Shown: positions 25,155-33,540 of the stretch, one piece after another
How positions within the stretch are numbered: the first letter of the stretch is position 1
How the letters are laid out: each line of letters opens with the position of its first letter
Assembly (NCBI RefSeq): GCF_003020115.1
Contig: NZ_PYFX01000020.1
Span: forward strand, 30,436 to 94,435
Length of the DNA: 64,000 nt
Direction: 5' to 3'
DNA from: Bradyrhizobium sp. MOS002
Lineage (GTDB): Bacteria; Pseudomonadota; Alphaproteobacteria; Rhizobiales; Xanthobacteraceae
Made by a program: the position numbers and the translations under genes
Notes under the pieces: model-generated
Told to the model about the DNA's origin: nothing
Databases searched by the model: none
Seen by the model: only the letters and a program-made list of their open reading frames with translations

Positions 25155-25369
25155 GGCCCCTCCGAAATTGAAATTGCTGCGATGCAGCCAATGCGTCTCG
25201 ATGAAAACTTGGCAATAAAGTTGTGCAATGAATACGAAACAACCATAGCGAATTTGCGGGTGCAAGACAACGGGAATCGCTTGAGCCGCGCCCCAACACC
25301 GCGACAACGATCCGCGTCGTCCCGGAACGCTCGCCGCTCGCCCGACCCGGATTGACGGACTGCTTGCCG

Positions 25370-26656
25370 CTAGATCCCCAGCCGGTCCCGCACGCGACCA
25401 GCAATCACTGCCGTCGTCACGCCCACCGGCCAGAATGCGTGCATCGGGATCGGCTTGATGCCGGTGACGGGCATGTCGATCTCGGCCTTGGCGCCGCCGA
25501 TCAACCGTCGTGCGAGCTGCGCGCCCATCGCGGTCGAGAGCGCGACGCCGCGGCCGTTGCAGCCGAGCGAGATCAGGATGTTGTCCGCGGGCTCATGCAC
25601 ATGCGGGTAATGATCCCCGGTGATGGCGAGCCGGCTGTTCCAGCCATGGGTCCAGGCAACGCCCCTGAGCTGCGGCCATAACCGCTCGGCGTACCGCATG
25701 AGATAGGCGACGTCGGTGGGCGATTTGATCCAGCGCATCGGACCGCGGCCGCCCATCAAGAGGCGATTCTGCTGATCGACGCGGTAATAGACGGTGATGT
25801 GGCCACTCTCGTAGAGCACTGGCCGCGTCGGCATGATCGCACGCGCGACCTCGTCCGAAAGCGGCGCCGTGGCAGCGATCGAGGAAAACACCGGCACGAT
25901 GGTGCGGCGGAGCGCCGGCCAGAGATCGTCCGTAAAACCGTTGGTCGCGAGCAGGACCTTATCCGCATGCACCACCGCGCGCGGTGTCTCGATGCGCCAG
26001 CGACTGCCCTCGCGACGCAGCGACAGCGCCGGTGTCTCGCCATGCACCTTTGCGCCCGCGGCAATCGCGGCGCGCGCGAGGCCGCGGGCATAGCTGAGGG
26101 GATGCAGATCGCCGCCGCGCGTATCCAGCATGGCGCCGATGTAGCGATCCGTGCCGGTCATCTCGCGCAACTGCTCGCGATTGAGGTACGTCACCGGCAT
26201 GCCGCGGGCGATGCATTGTCGTGCGGTTGTCTCGATCGCGGCGGCGCTGGCCTCGTTATAGGCCGCGCGCAGCGTACCGTTCTGCCGCGCTTCGCACGGG
26301 ATCTGGTAGCGGCGGATCAAATCATGGGTGAAATTCGTCGTGCCGTAGGAGAACTCGATCATGCGGCGGCCGAGCTCAGCGCCGAAATCCGCCTCGATCT
26401 GATCGGGATCGTGCTTCAGTCCGGGGTTGGTGTGACCGCCATTATTGCCGGATGCGCCCCAGCCCGGCTCCTGCGCCTCCAGCACCAGCGCCTCGACGCC
26501 CTGCTCCGCCAGATGCAACGCGGTGGACAGGCCGGTGTAGCCGCCGCCGATGATGGCGACCGAGACCGTCTTGTCGACGTCGAGCGGCGGCGTCGCCACC
26601 GGCGCGACGGCGGTGTCGGCATAGAGAGACGGCGGCAGAGGCAGGCGCGCGTTCAT
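25370..26656 (-). CDS. FAD-dependent amine oxidase (PuuB/DAO-like)
   Basis: The 428-residue flavoprotein of the D-amino-acid-oxidase family has a dinucleotide-binding motif at SVAIIGGGYTGLSTALHLAE (about 32-51) and a late FAD contact ISLGCNGRGVALSTAMG. The pattern WGASGNNGGHTNPGL after the second strand is typical of gamma-glutamylputrescine oxidase-like enzymes. It is the last gene of an operon with an ABC importer (SBP, permease, ATPase) and starts 12 bases after the ATPase stop. The likely role is oxidative deamination of the imported amine or amino acid in the cytosol. The exact substrate cannot be read from the sequence. Confidence 0.82.
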   Translation of the reverse strand: MNARLPLPPSLYADTAVAPVATPPLDVDKTVSVAIIGGGYTGLSTALHLAEQGVEALVLEAQEPGWGASGNNGGHTNPGLKHDPDQIEADFGAELGRRMIEFSYGTTNFTHDLIRRYQIPCEARQNGTLRAAYNEASAAAIETTARQCIARGMPVTYLNREQLREMTGTDRYIGAMLDTRGGDLHPLSYARGLARAAIAAGAKVHGETPALSLRREGSRWRIETPRAVVHADKVLLATNGFTDDLWPALRRTIVPVFSSIAATAPLSDEVARAIMPTRPVLYESGHITVYYRVDQQNRLLMGGRGPMRWIKSPTDVAYLMRYAERLWPQLRGVAWTHGWNSRLAITGDHYPHVHEPADNILISLGCNGRGVALSTAMGAQLARRLIGGAKAEIDMPVTGIKPIPMHAFWPVGVTTAVIAGRVRDRLGI

Positions 26657-26668
26657 GGCAAGAACCGG

Positions 26669-27400
26669 TCAGAGCGGATGCAGCACGCGGCGCAAAAAAT
26701 CCTGCGTGCGCGGATGCTGGGGTTGATTGAGCAGCGCCCTCGCCGGCCCCTGCTCGACGATGACGCCGCCGTCGATGAACAGCACGCGGTCTGCGACGTC
26801 GCGGGCAAACCCCATCTCATGGGTGACGACGACCATGGTCATGCCGTCGTCGGCGAGCTTGCGCATCACGCCGAGAACGTCGCCGACGAGTTCGGGATCG
26901 AGCGCCGAGGTCGGCTCGTCGAACAGGATGGCCTTGGGCTGCATCGCCAGCGCCCGCGCAATCGCGACGCGCTGCTGCTGGCCGCCGGAGAGCTGCGGCG
27001 GATGTTCGTTGGCTTTCTCGGCAAGGCCCACTTGGGCGAGCAGCGCGCGGCCGCGCTCGAACGCGTCAGCGCGCGGCTCCTTCTTCACATAGAGCGGACC
27101 TTCGACCACGTTCTCCAGCACCGTCCGGTGCGGAAACAGGTTGAAGCGCTGGAACACCATCGAGACCTGGGTGCGGATCTTCACGATCGACGGCGCATCG
27201 CGGTCAACCTTCAATCCGTCGATGCTGATCTCGCCGCGATCGTAGCTTTCGAGTCCGTTGATACAGCGCAAAATGGTGGACTTGCCGGAGCCGGAGGGAC
27301 CGACGATGCAGACCACCTCGCCCTTCTGGACGGACGCCGTGATGCCCTTGAGCACCTCGTTCTCGCCAAAGCTCTTGTGGACGTCGGTCAGCTCGATCAT
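26669..27400 (-). CDS. Polar amino acid ABC transporter, ATP-binding protein
   Basis: The 243-residue ATPase of the GlnQ/HisP type has Walker A GPSGSGKST, signature LSGGQQQRVAIARA, Walker B AILFDEPTSALDP and the switch histidine in VVVTHEM. Its ATG (27398-27400) overlaps the permease stop by four bases (ATGA). It powers uptake by the permease and binding protein encoded just upstream. The importer faces a catabolic oxidase gene, so transport feeds directly into degradation. Confidence 0.92.
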   Translation of the reverse strand: MIELTDVHKSFGENEVLKGITASVQKGEVVCIVGPSGSGKSTILRCINGLESYDRGEISIDGLKVDRDAPSIVKIRTQVSMVFQRFNLFPHRTVLENVVEGPLYVKKEPRADAFERGRALLAQVGLAEKANEHPPQLSGGQQQRVAIARALAMQPKAILFDEPTSALDPELVGDVLGVMRKLADDGMTMVVVTHEMGFARDVADRVLFIDGGVIVEQGPARALLNQPQHPRTQDFLRRVLHPL

Positions 27401-28050
27401 TTCTTGCCGGCCCGCTTCTCGAAGTGACGGACCAGCAGGATCAGCGGAATGCTCATGGTGAGATACATCAACGCGACCATCGTAAACACGTTGGTGTTCT
27501 TGAAGGTCGAGGACGCGATCAGCTTGCCTTGCAGCGCGAGCTCTGCGACCGTGATGGTCGAGGCCTGCGAGGAGTCTTTCAGCATCATGATCATGACGTT
27601 GCCGTAGGGCGGCAGCACGATCCGCACCGCCTGCGGCAGCACGACGCGGCGCATGGTCAACCACCAGCCCATGCCGATCGATTGCGCCGCCTCGATCTGC
27701 CCCTTGTCGATGGCCTCGATACCGGCGCGGAAATTTTCCGCCTGATAGGCCGAATAGGCGATGCCGAGCCCGAGGATCGCCGCCTGCAACGCGGAGAGCG
27801 TGACGCCGAGATCGGGCATCACGAAGTAGAGGTAGAACAACAGCACGATGATCGGAATGCCGCGGATTACATTGATCAGGCTGGCGCTGAGCAGTGAGAG
27901 GACGCGGATGCCGGAGACCCGCATCATCGCCCAGACGAGGCCAAGCACCGTCGAAAGCAGCAGCGAGCCGATGGTGACGACGATCGTCAGCACGACGCCG
28001 CTCATCAGAATCGGGAAGAACTCGGCAGCGTCGTGCCAGAAGCCTTTCAT
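27397..28050 (-). CDS. Polar amino acid ABC transporter, permease
   Basis: The 217-residue inner-membrane permease has about five membrane helices and the EAA loop region EAAQSIGMGWWLTMRRVVLPQA, typical of HisM/GlnP-type proteins. INVIRGIPIIVLLFYLYF is the standard motif of the polar amino-acid family. Only one permease gene is present, so it should work as a homodimer. It begins 53 bases after the binding-protein stop. Confidence 0.92.
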   Translation of the reverse strand: MKGFWHDAAEFFPILMSGVVLTIVVTIGSLLLSTVLGLVWAMMRVSGIRVLSLLSASLINVIRGIPIIVLLFYLYFVMPDLGVTLSALQAAILGLGIAYSAYQAENFRAGIEAIDKGQIEAAQSIGMGWWLTMRRVVLPQAVRIVLPPYGNVMIMMLKDSSQASTITVAELALQGKLIASSTFKNTNVFTMVALMYLTMSIPLILLVRHFEKRAGKK

Positions 28051-28103
28051 CGGGCAGCCTTCGATCAGCCTCTAACAATCAGCCTCTATCAACCTTGGGC
28101 CTT

Positions 28104-28853
28104 CTAACCCCATTTTTCGAGGATCTTGTCGATGGTGCCGTTGGCCTTCAGCTTGGCAAGCGAGGCGTTGATCTTGCCGAGCAGCGCGGTCTCGCCCTTG
28201 CGCACGCCGATGCCGACCGAGCCGACCGTGGCCGGCTTGTAGCTGTCGACGAGCCGCACCTCGGGGAAGCCGCCCTGCTTCAGATTGTAGGCAAGGATCG
28301 GGTAGTCGGCGTAGCCGGCCTTGAGGCGGCCGGTGTTCACGTCGCGCAGGATGTCGGGAATGGTGTCGTAGGCCTTGACGTCCGCAAACAGGCCGGACTT
28401 CTTCAGCGCATCGACGAAGGCCGTGCCGACCTGGGCGCCGACGGTCTCGCCCTTGAGGTCGTCCTGTGTGGCGTAGGCCTTGGTGTCGCTCTTCGGCACC
28501 ACGAGGCCTTCACCATAGGTATAGATCGGGTCGGAGAAATCGACGACCTCCTTGCGCGGCGCCGTGATGAACATCGCAGCGGCAATGATATCGATCTTGC
28601 TCGAGGTCAGCGACGGAATCAGCGCCGAGAACGCCATCGGCTCGATCTGTACGTTGAGGCCGGCATCCTTACCGATCTCGGTGACGATATCGACCATGAT
28701 GCCCTGGATGGTGTTGGTCTTGGTATCGAGGAAGGTGAAAGGAATGCCGGTCGGCGTCGAACCGACCTTCAGCACCTGCTGCGCCGAAGCCGGCACGACT
28801 GCGGCAATCGCGAGCACCGCGACTGCGGCCTGGACAAAACGCTTCAACGCCAT
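28104..28853 (-). CDS. ABC transporter substrate-binding protein (polar amino acid type)
   Basis: The 249-residue product starts at the ATG at 28853, with AAGGGGAA upstream; longer frames through the divergent gene are shadows. It has a signal peptide (MALKRFVQAAVAVLAIAAVVPASAQ) and the periplasmic-binding-protein type 2 fold (PFTFLDTKTNTIQGIMVDI, AAMFITAPRKEVVDFSDPI, VGAQVGTAF). The Arg expected to bind the alpha-carboxylate is in ITAPRKE. It is the first gene of the importer-oxidase operon and lies divergent from an XRE-cupin regulator, with palindromes between them. Confidence 0.9.
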   Translation of the reverse strand: MALKRFVQAAVAVLAIAAVVPASAQQVLKVGSTPTGIPFTFLDTKTNTIQGIMVDIVTEIGKDAGLNVQIEPMAFSALIPSLTSSKIDIIAAAMFITAPRKEVVDFSDPIYTYGEGLVVPKSDTKAYATQDDLKGETVGAQVGTAFVDALKKSGLFADVKAYDTIPDILRDVNTGRLKAGYADYPILAYNLKQGGFPEVRLVDSYKPATVGSVGIGVRKGETALLGKINASLAKLKANGTIDKILEKWG

Positions 28854-28935
28854 CGCATTCCCCTTTGGGTCCGGCCGATGGCGGCGCTCGCAGATGTCGT
28901 GATCGCAGACATTGCGGGCCGAGCCGTTTCGGCCT

Positions 28936-28955
28936 ATTTTCACCAATATGAAAAT
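28936..28955. promoter_or_regulatory. Operator candidate 1 for XRE-cupin regulator
   Basis: ATTTTCACCAATATGAAAAT is a perfect inverted repeat with 7-base arms and a 6-base centre. It is in the 163-base divergent gap, 83 bases upstream of the binding-protein start and 62 bases before the regulator GTG. It is AT-rich against a GC-rich background, as expected for a helix-turn-helix dimer site. Confidence 0.55.
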
Positions 28956-28988
28956 TTGGTCACACTTTCGCGACCGATGCAAGCGGTT

Positions 28989-29002
28989 TTCATGCACATG
29001 AA
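28989..29002. promoter_or_regulatory. Operator candidate 2 for XRE-cupin regulator
   Basis: TTCATGCACATGAA is a perfect palindrome with 6-base arms. It shares the TTTTCA/TGAA half-site theme with the repeat at 28936 and ends 14 bases before the regulator start, so it could mediate autoregulation. Confidence 0.5.
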
Positions 29003-29016
29003 GGAAGCGGTTTGAC

Positions 29017-29688
29017 GTGAGCGGTGGCAAAAGAATGCACAGACCGGCCGCCGCAAAGCCGGCGAAGATGAAGGCGAAGGTGAAAGCCAACGCTATCGCC
29101 AAAGCGCCCGAGCCGGCGATGGATGTCGCGGTCGGCCGCCGCATTCGCGATCTCAGGCGGATCAGGCAATTCTCGCTCGAGACGGTCGCCTCGCGCACGG
29201 AGCTGTCGATCGGCTTCCTCAGCCAGATCGAGCGCGGCCTGTCGTCGCCGTCGCTGCGCGTACTGGCGACGCTCGCCGACGTGCTCGGCGTCGGCATCGC
29301 CGCGCTATTCGGCGCCAGCCCGAGCGCCGACGGCGCATCCGACCAAATCGTCACGCGCGGACTTCGGCGGCCCGAACTGAAACTCTGGCGCACCGGCGTG
29401 TCGAAGCAATTGCTGAGCCCCGCGAGCGCAGACAACCGGCTCAATCTGTTCCTGGTACATCTGGAGCCCGGCGGCTCCACCGGCGACGAGCTCTACACCC
29501 ATGACGGCGAGGAAGCCGGCCTCGTGCTCGAGGGCGAGATGATGCTGACGGTGGACAACGAGACATGGTCGCTGAAGACGGGCGACAGTTTTCGCTTTGC
29601 AAGCCGGAGGCCGCACCGGTTTTCAAATCCGGCCGAGGATGCCAAAGCGGTGGTGCTGTGGGTGAATTGCGTGACGGGCACGGGGTAG
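29017..29688 (+). CDS. XRE-family regulator with C-terminal cupin domain
   Basis: This 223-residue transcription factor begins at GTG 29017 with a basic, Lys/Ala-rich N-terminal tail. A Cro/CI-type helix-turn-helix follows (about 40-95; FSLETVASRTELSIGFLSQIERGLSSPS) and then a cupin sensor domain (about 140-220; THDGEEAGLVLEGEM, RFASRRPHRFSNP). This architecture is common for regulators of amine and amino-acid catabolism, with the cupin binding the substrate. It is divergent from the importer-oxidase operon and probably represses it. The palindromes at 28936 and 28989 are candidate sites. Confidence 0.88.
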   Translation: MSGGKRMHRPAAAKPAKMKAKVKANAIAKAPEPAMDVAVGRRIRDLRRIRQFSLETVASRTELSIGFLSQIERGLSSPSLRVLATLADVLGVGIAALFGASPSADGASDQIVTRGLRRPELKLWRTGVSKQLLSPASADNRLNLFLVHLEPGGSTGDELYTHDGEEAGLVLEGEMMLTVDNETWSLKTGDSFRFASRRPHRFSNPAEDAKAVVLWVNCVTGTG

Positions 29689-29746
29689 GCCCCGTGCTCA
29701 TCTTCCGCGCACCGCGATAGTAGGAAGAGCCGCGACGTCTCGACAT

Positions 29747-29832
29747 CGTCATTGCGAGCGAAGCGAAGCAATCCAGAATCTCTCCGCGGGAACAGTCTGG
29801 ATTGCTTCGTCGCTTCGCTCCTCGCAATGACG
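29747..29832. repeat. Dispersed palindromic repeat (CGTCATTGCGAGCG type)
   Basis: The left arm CGTCATTGCGAGCGAAGCG... pairs with the right arm ending CTCGCAATGACG; a few extra bases in the right arm interrupt it. It is the same family as 16759-16838 and again lies between convergent genes. Confidence 0.8.
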
Positions 29833-29845
29833 AGGGGATAGAGTC

Positions 29846-31111
29846 TTAGCCAAACCGGTACTTGTACCGGTCCACCGTCAGCGCGCTCACATCAATGTCC
29901 GGCTTCTTGCCCGACAGCATGTCGGCGAGCACGCGGCCGGAGCCGCACGACATGGTCCAGCCGAGCGTGCCGTGACCGGTGTTGAGGTGAAGGTTGGCGT
30001 ATTGCGTCGGGCCGATCACGGGCGGGCCATCCGGCGTCATCGGGCGCAGGCCGCTCCAGAACGTCGCCTTGGAGAGATCGCCGCCGCGCGGGAACAGATC
30101 AGTCAGCGAGTGATCGAGCGTGGCGCGGCGCGCATCATAGAGCTGGCTCGAGAAGCCGGAGATTTCGGCGGTGCCGCCGACGCGGATGCGATTGCCGAGG
30201 CGCGTGATGGCGACTTTATAGCTCTCGTCCATCACGGTCGATTCCGGCGCGCCGGAAGCGTCCTTGATCGGCACCGTGATCGAATAGCCCTTCACGGGAT
30301 AGACCGGCAACGAAATATCGAGCGGCGCGACCAGCCGCGACGACCAGCTTCCGAGCGCGAGCACGTAAGCATCGGCCTGCAACATCCCGGCGCTGGTCGC
30401 GACGCCGCTGACGCGCGCGCCGTCGGTGACGATGCGGTCGATGCCGGTGTTGAACATGAAGCGCACGCCGAGCGCTTCGGCATGCTTGGCCAGCGCCTGC
30501 GTGAACATGTGGCAATCGCCGGTCTCGTCCTGCGGCAGGCGCAGCCCGCCCGCGAACTTCTCCTTCACGCCCGCCAGAGCCGGCTCGGCTGCGATGCAGC
30601 CCTCACGGCTGAGCACCTCGTAAGGCACGCCGTATTGCTTGAGCACGGCGATGTCCTCACCGGTGCCGTCGAGCTGGGCCTGGTAGCGGAACAGCTGCAG
30701 CGTGCCCTGCGAGCGCTCGTCATACTGGATACCGATGTCGCGGCGCAGGTCGCGCAGGCAATCGCGGCTGTATTCCGCGATCGGAATCATCCGGCTCTTG
30801 TTGATGGCGTAGCGTTCGCTGGTGCAATTGCGCAGCATCTTGAGCAGCCAGACCCACATCACGGGATCGAGCTTCGGCCGGATCACCAGCGGGCCGTGCT
30901 TCATCAGCAGCCATTTGATCGCCTTCACCGGTACGCCGGGACCGGCCCAGGGCGAGGAGTAGCCGGGCGACACTTCGCCGGCATTGGCAAAGGAGGTCTC
31001 GAGCGCCGGTTCGGGCTGACGGTCGACAACCGTCACCTCATGGCCGGCACGCGCGAGGTAGTAGGCAGAGGTGACACCGATGACACCGCTGCCGAGGATC
31101 AAAACTTTCAC
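29846..31111 (-). CDS. dadA: D-amino acid dehydrogenase
   Basis: The 421-residue flavoprotein has an N-terminal FAD motif (VLILGSGVIGVTSAYYLARAG) and the DadA signature ETSFANAGEVSPGYSSPWAGPG (given here as two overlapping parts). Later marks are GYSITVPI and TGHGTLGWTMSCGSGR near the end. It oxidises D-alanine and other D-amino acids to keto acids at the inner-membrane face and feeds electrons to the respiratory chain. No alanine racemase gene is adjacent. The next gene upstream on the same strand is an omega-aminotransferase, 69 bases away, so co-transcription and joint use in alanine or beta-alanine metabolism are possible. Confidence 0.9.
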   Translation of the reverse strand: MKVLILGSGVIGVTSAYYLARAGHEVTVVDRQPEPALETSFANAGEVSPGYSSPWAGPGVPVKAIKWLLMKHGPLVIRPKLDPVMWVWLLKMLRNCTSERYAINKSRMIPIAEYSRDCLRDLRRDIGIQYDERSQGTLQLFRYQAQLDGTGEDIAVLKQYGVPYEVLSREGCIAAEPALAGVKEKFAGGLRLPQDETGDCHMFTQALAKHAEALGVRFMFNTGIDRIVTDGARVSGVATSAGMLQADAYVLALGSWSSRLVAPLDISLPVYPVKGYSITVPIKDASGAPESTVMDESYKVAITRLGNRIRVGGTAEISGFSSQLYDARRATLDHSLTDLFPRGGDLSKATFWSGLRPMTPDGPPVIGPTQYANLHLNTGHGTLGWTMSCGSGRVLADMLSGKKPDIDVSALTVDRYKYRFG

Positions 31112-31180
31112 GCTTGGTCAAACTCCCACGGCATCACGCTCGCCGCTGCAAGAGGTACTCCGCAACGGCGAGAGCAATTA

Positions 31181-32515
<1,335 letters not shown>

Positions 32516-32619
32516 GCTCCTTTGCTGACCGCATACCAGAGGCACGGCTTCAAAAGCGCAACAAGTCCTTTTCTGATGGCCTGCAAGCCATTGATTTGAC
32601 TAGGGCTGCCGGTCCATAT

Positions 32620-32634
32620 TTGCGCGATCCGCAA
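32620..32634. promoter_or_regulatory. Operator candidate for PuuR-like regulator
   Basis: TTGCGCGATCCGCAA is a perfect inverted repeat (5-base arms, 5-base centre) in the divergent gap, 24 bases before the regulator start and about 105 bases from the aminotransferase start. Confidence 0.45.
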
Positions 32635-32657
32635 CACCTGCAACACGGGACAGGGAC

Positions 32658-33206
32658 ATGAGCGTCGATATCGGTGGACGGCTGCGATTCATCCGGGCGC
32701 GCCAGAAGCTGTCGCAGCGCGAACTCGCCAAACGCGCCGGCGTCACCAATTCGACGATCTCGCTGATCGAATCCAACCAGATGAACCCGTCCGTGGGGGC
32801 GCTCAAGCGCATCCTCGACGGCATTCCGATGGGGCTCGCCGAGTTCTTCGCGCTGGAGCCGGAGAGCCGGCGCAAGATCTTCTACCGCGGCGAAGAGCTG
32901 ACCGAGGTCGGCAAGAAGCCGATCTCCTATCGGCAAGTCGGCGACAATCTGTTCGGTCGCAGCCTGCAGATCCTGAAGGAGCGCTACGAGCCCGGCAGCG
33001 ACACCGGGCGCGTTCACCTCGTCCATGACGGCGAAGAAGGCGGCATCGTGATCTCGGGAAAGCTCGAAGTCACCGTCGAGGACGAGCGCCGCATCCTCAA
33101 TCCGGGCGATGCCTATTATTTCGAGAGCCGCCGCCCGCATCGCTTCCGCTGCGTCGGCGGCAAGCCGTGCGAGGTGATCTCGGCCTGCACGCCGCCGACG
33201 TTTTGA
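32658..33206 (+). CDS. PuuR-like XRE-cupin transcriptional regulator
   Basis: The 182-residue regulator has a helix-turn-helix (about 8-62; LSQRELAKRAGVTNSTISLIESNQMNPS) and a cupin domain (about 105-178; RVHLVHDGEEGGIVISG, YYFESRRPHRFRC). Length and order match E. coli PuuR, which represses putrescine catabolism. It faces the omega-aminotransferase gene and probably controls it, with the inducer bound in the cupin. GGGACAGGGAC upstream of the ATG acts as ribosome-binding site. Confidence 0.85.
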   Translation: MSVDIGGRLRFIRARQKLSQRELAKRAGVTNSTISLIESNQMNPSVGALKRILDGIPMGLAEFFALEPESRRKIFYRGEELTEVGKKPISYRQVGDNLFGRSLQILKERYEPGSDTGRVHLVHDGEEGGIVISGKLEVTVEDERRILNPGDAYYFESRRPHRFRCVGGKPCEVISACTPPTF

Positions 33207-33346
33207 AGTTATCCGCAATCTTACGGGGCTACCGGTATCTTACGGAGTTTGAGCCATCTCAATTTCCGCAGCCTGATCCTCTATATGTTTCGAGCCATAG
33301 CCAAGCAGCCTCCGCTTTCCGGAGCCGCTTCGTAACAGGGCTCGCT

Positions 33347-33499
33347 ATGAAGATCACGCTCGCAAATGCAGAGGCCGCACTCGATGAAGTGCAGCGCGAC
33401 AGCGACAAGCTCCATTCGGAGGAGCTGCGCAAGGCCATCGCGAACTACATCGAGTCGCAGCGAGAAGCGCTCAAGGCTCTTCGTAAGAAGCTGCATTAG
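33347..33499 (+). CDS. Small helical protein (50 aa), unknown function
   Basis: A 50-residue frame begins MKITLANAEAALDEVQRD and ends EALKALRKKLH. It is highly charged and predicted all-helical, possibly a short coiled coil. ACAGGGCTCGCT upstream gives a modest ribosome-binding site. I do not recognise the family. It lies 140 bases after the PuuR-like gene, with near-repeats of TCTTACGG in the gap. Confidence 0.5.
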   Translation: MKITLANAEAALDEVQRDSDKLHSEELRKAIANYIESQREALKALRKKLH

Positions 33500-33540
33500 C
33501 ACGCGGGGGCGAGACGGCCTCGCCCACTGCTGCCTCAACG

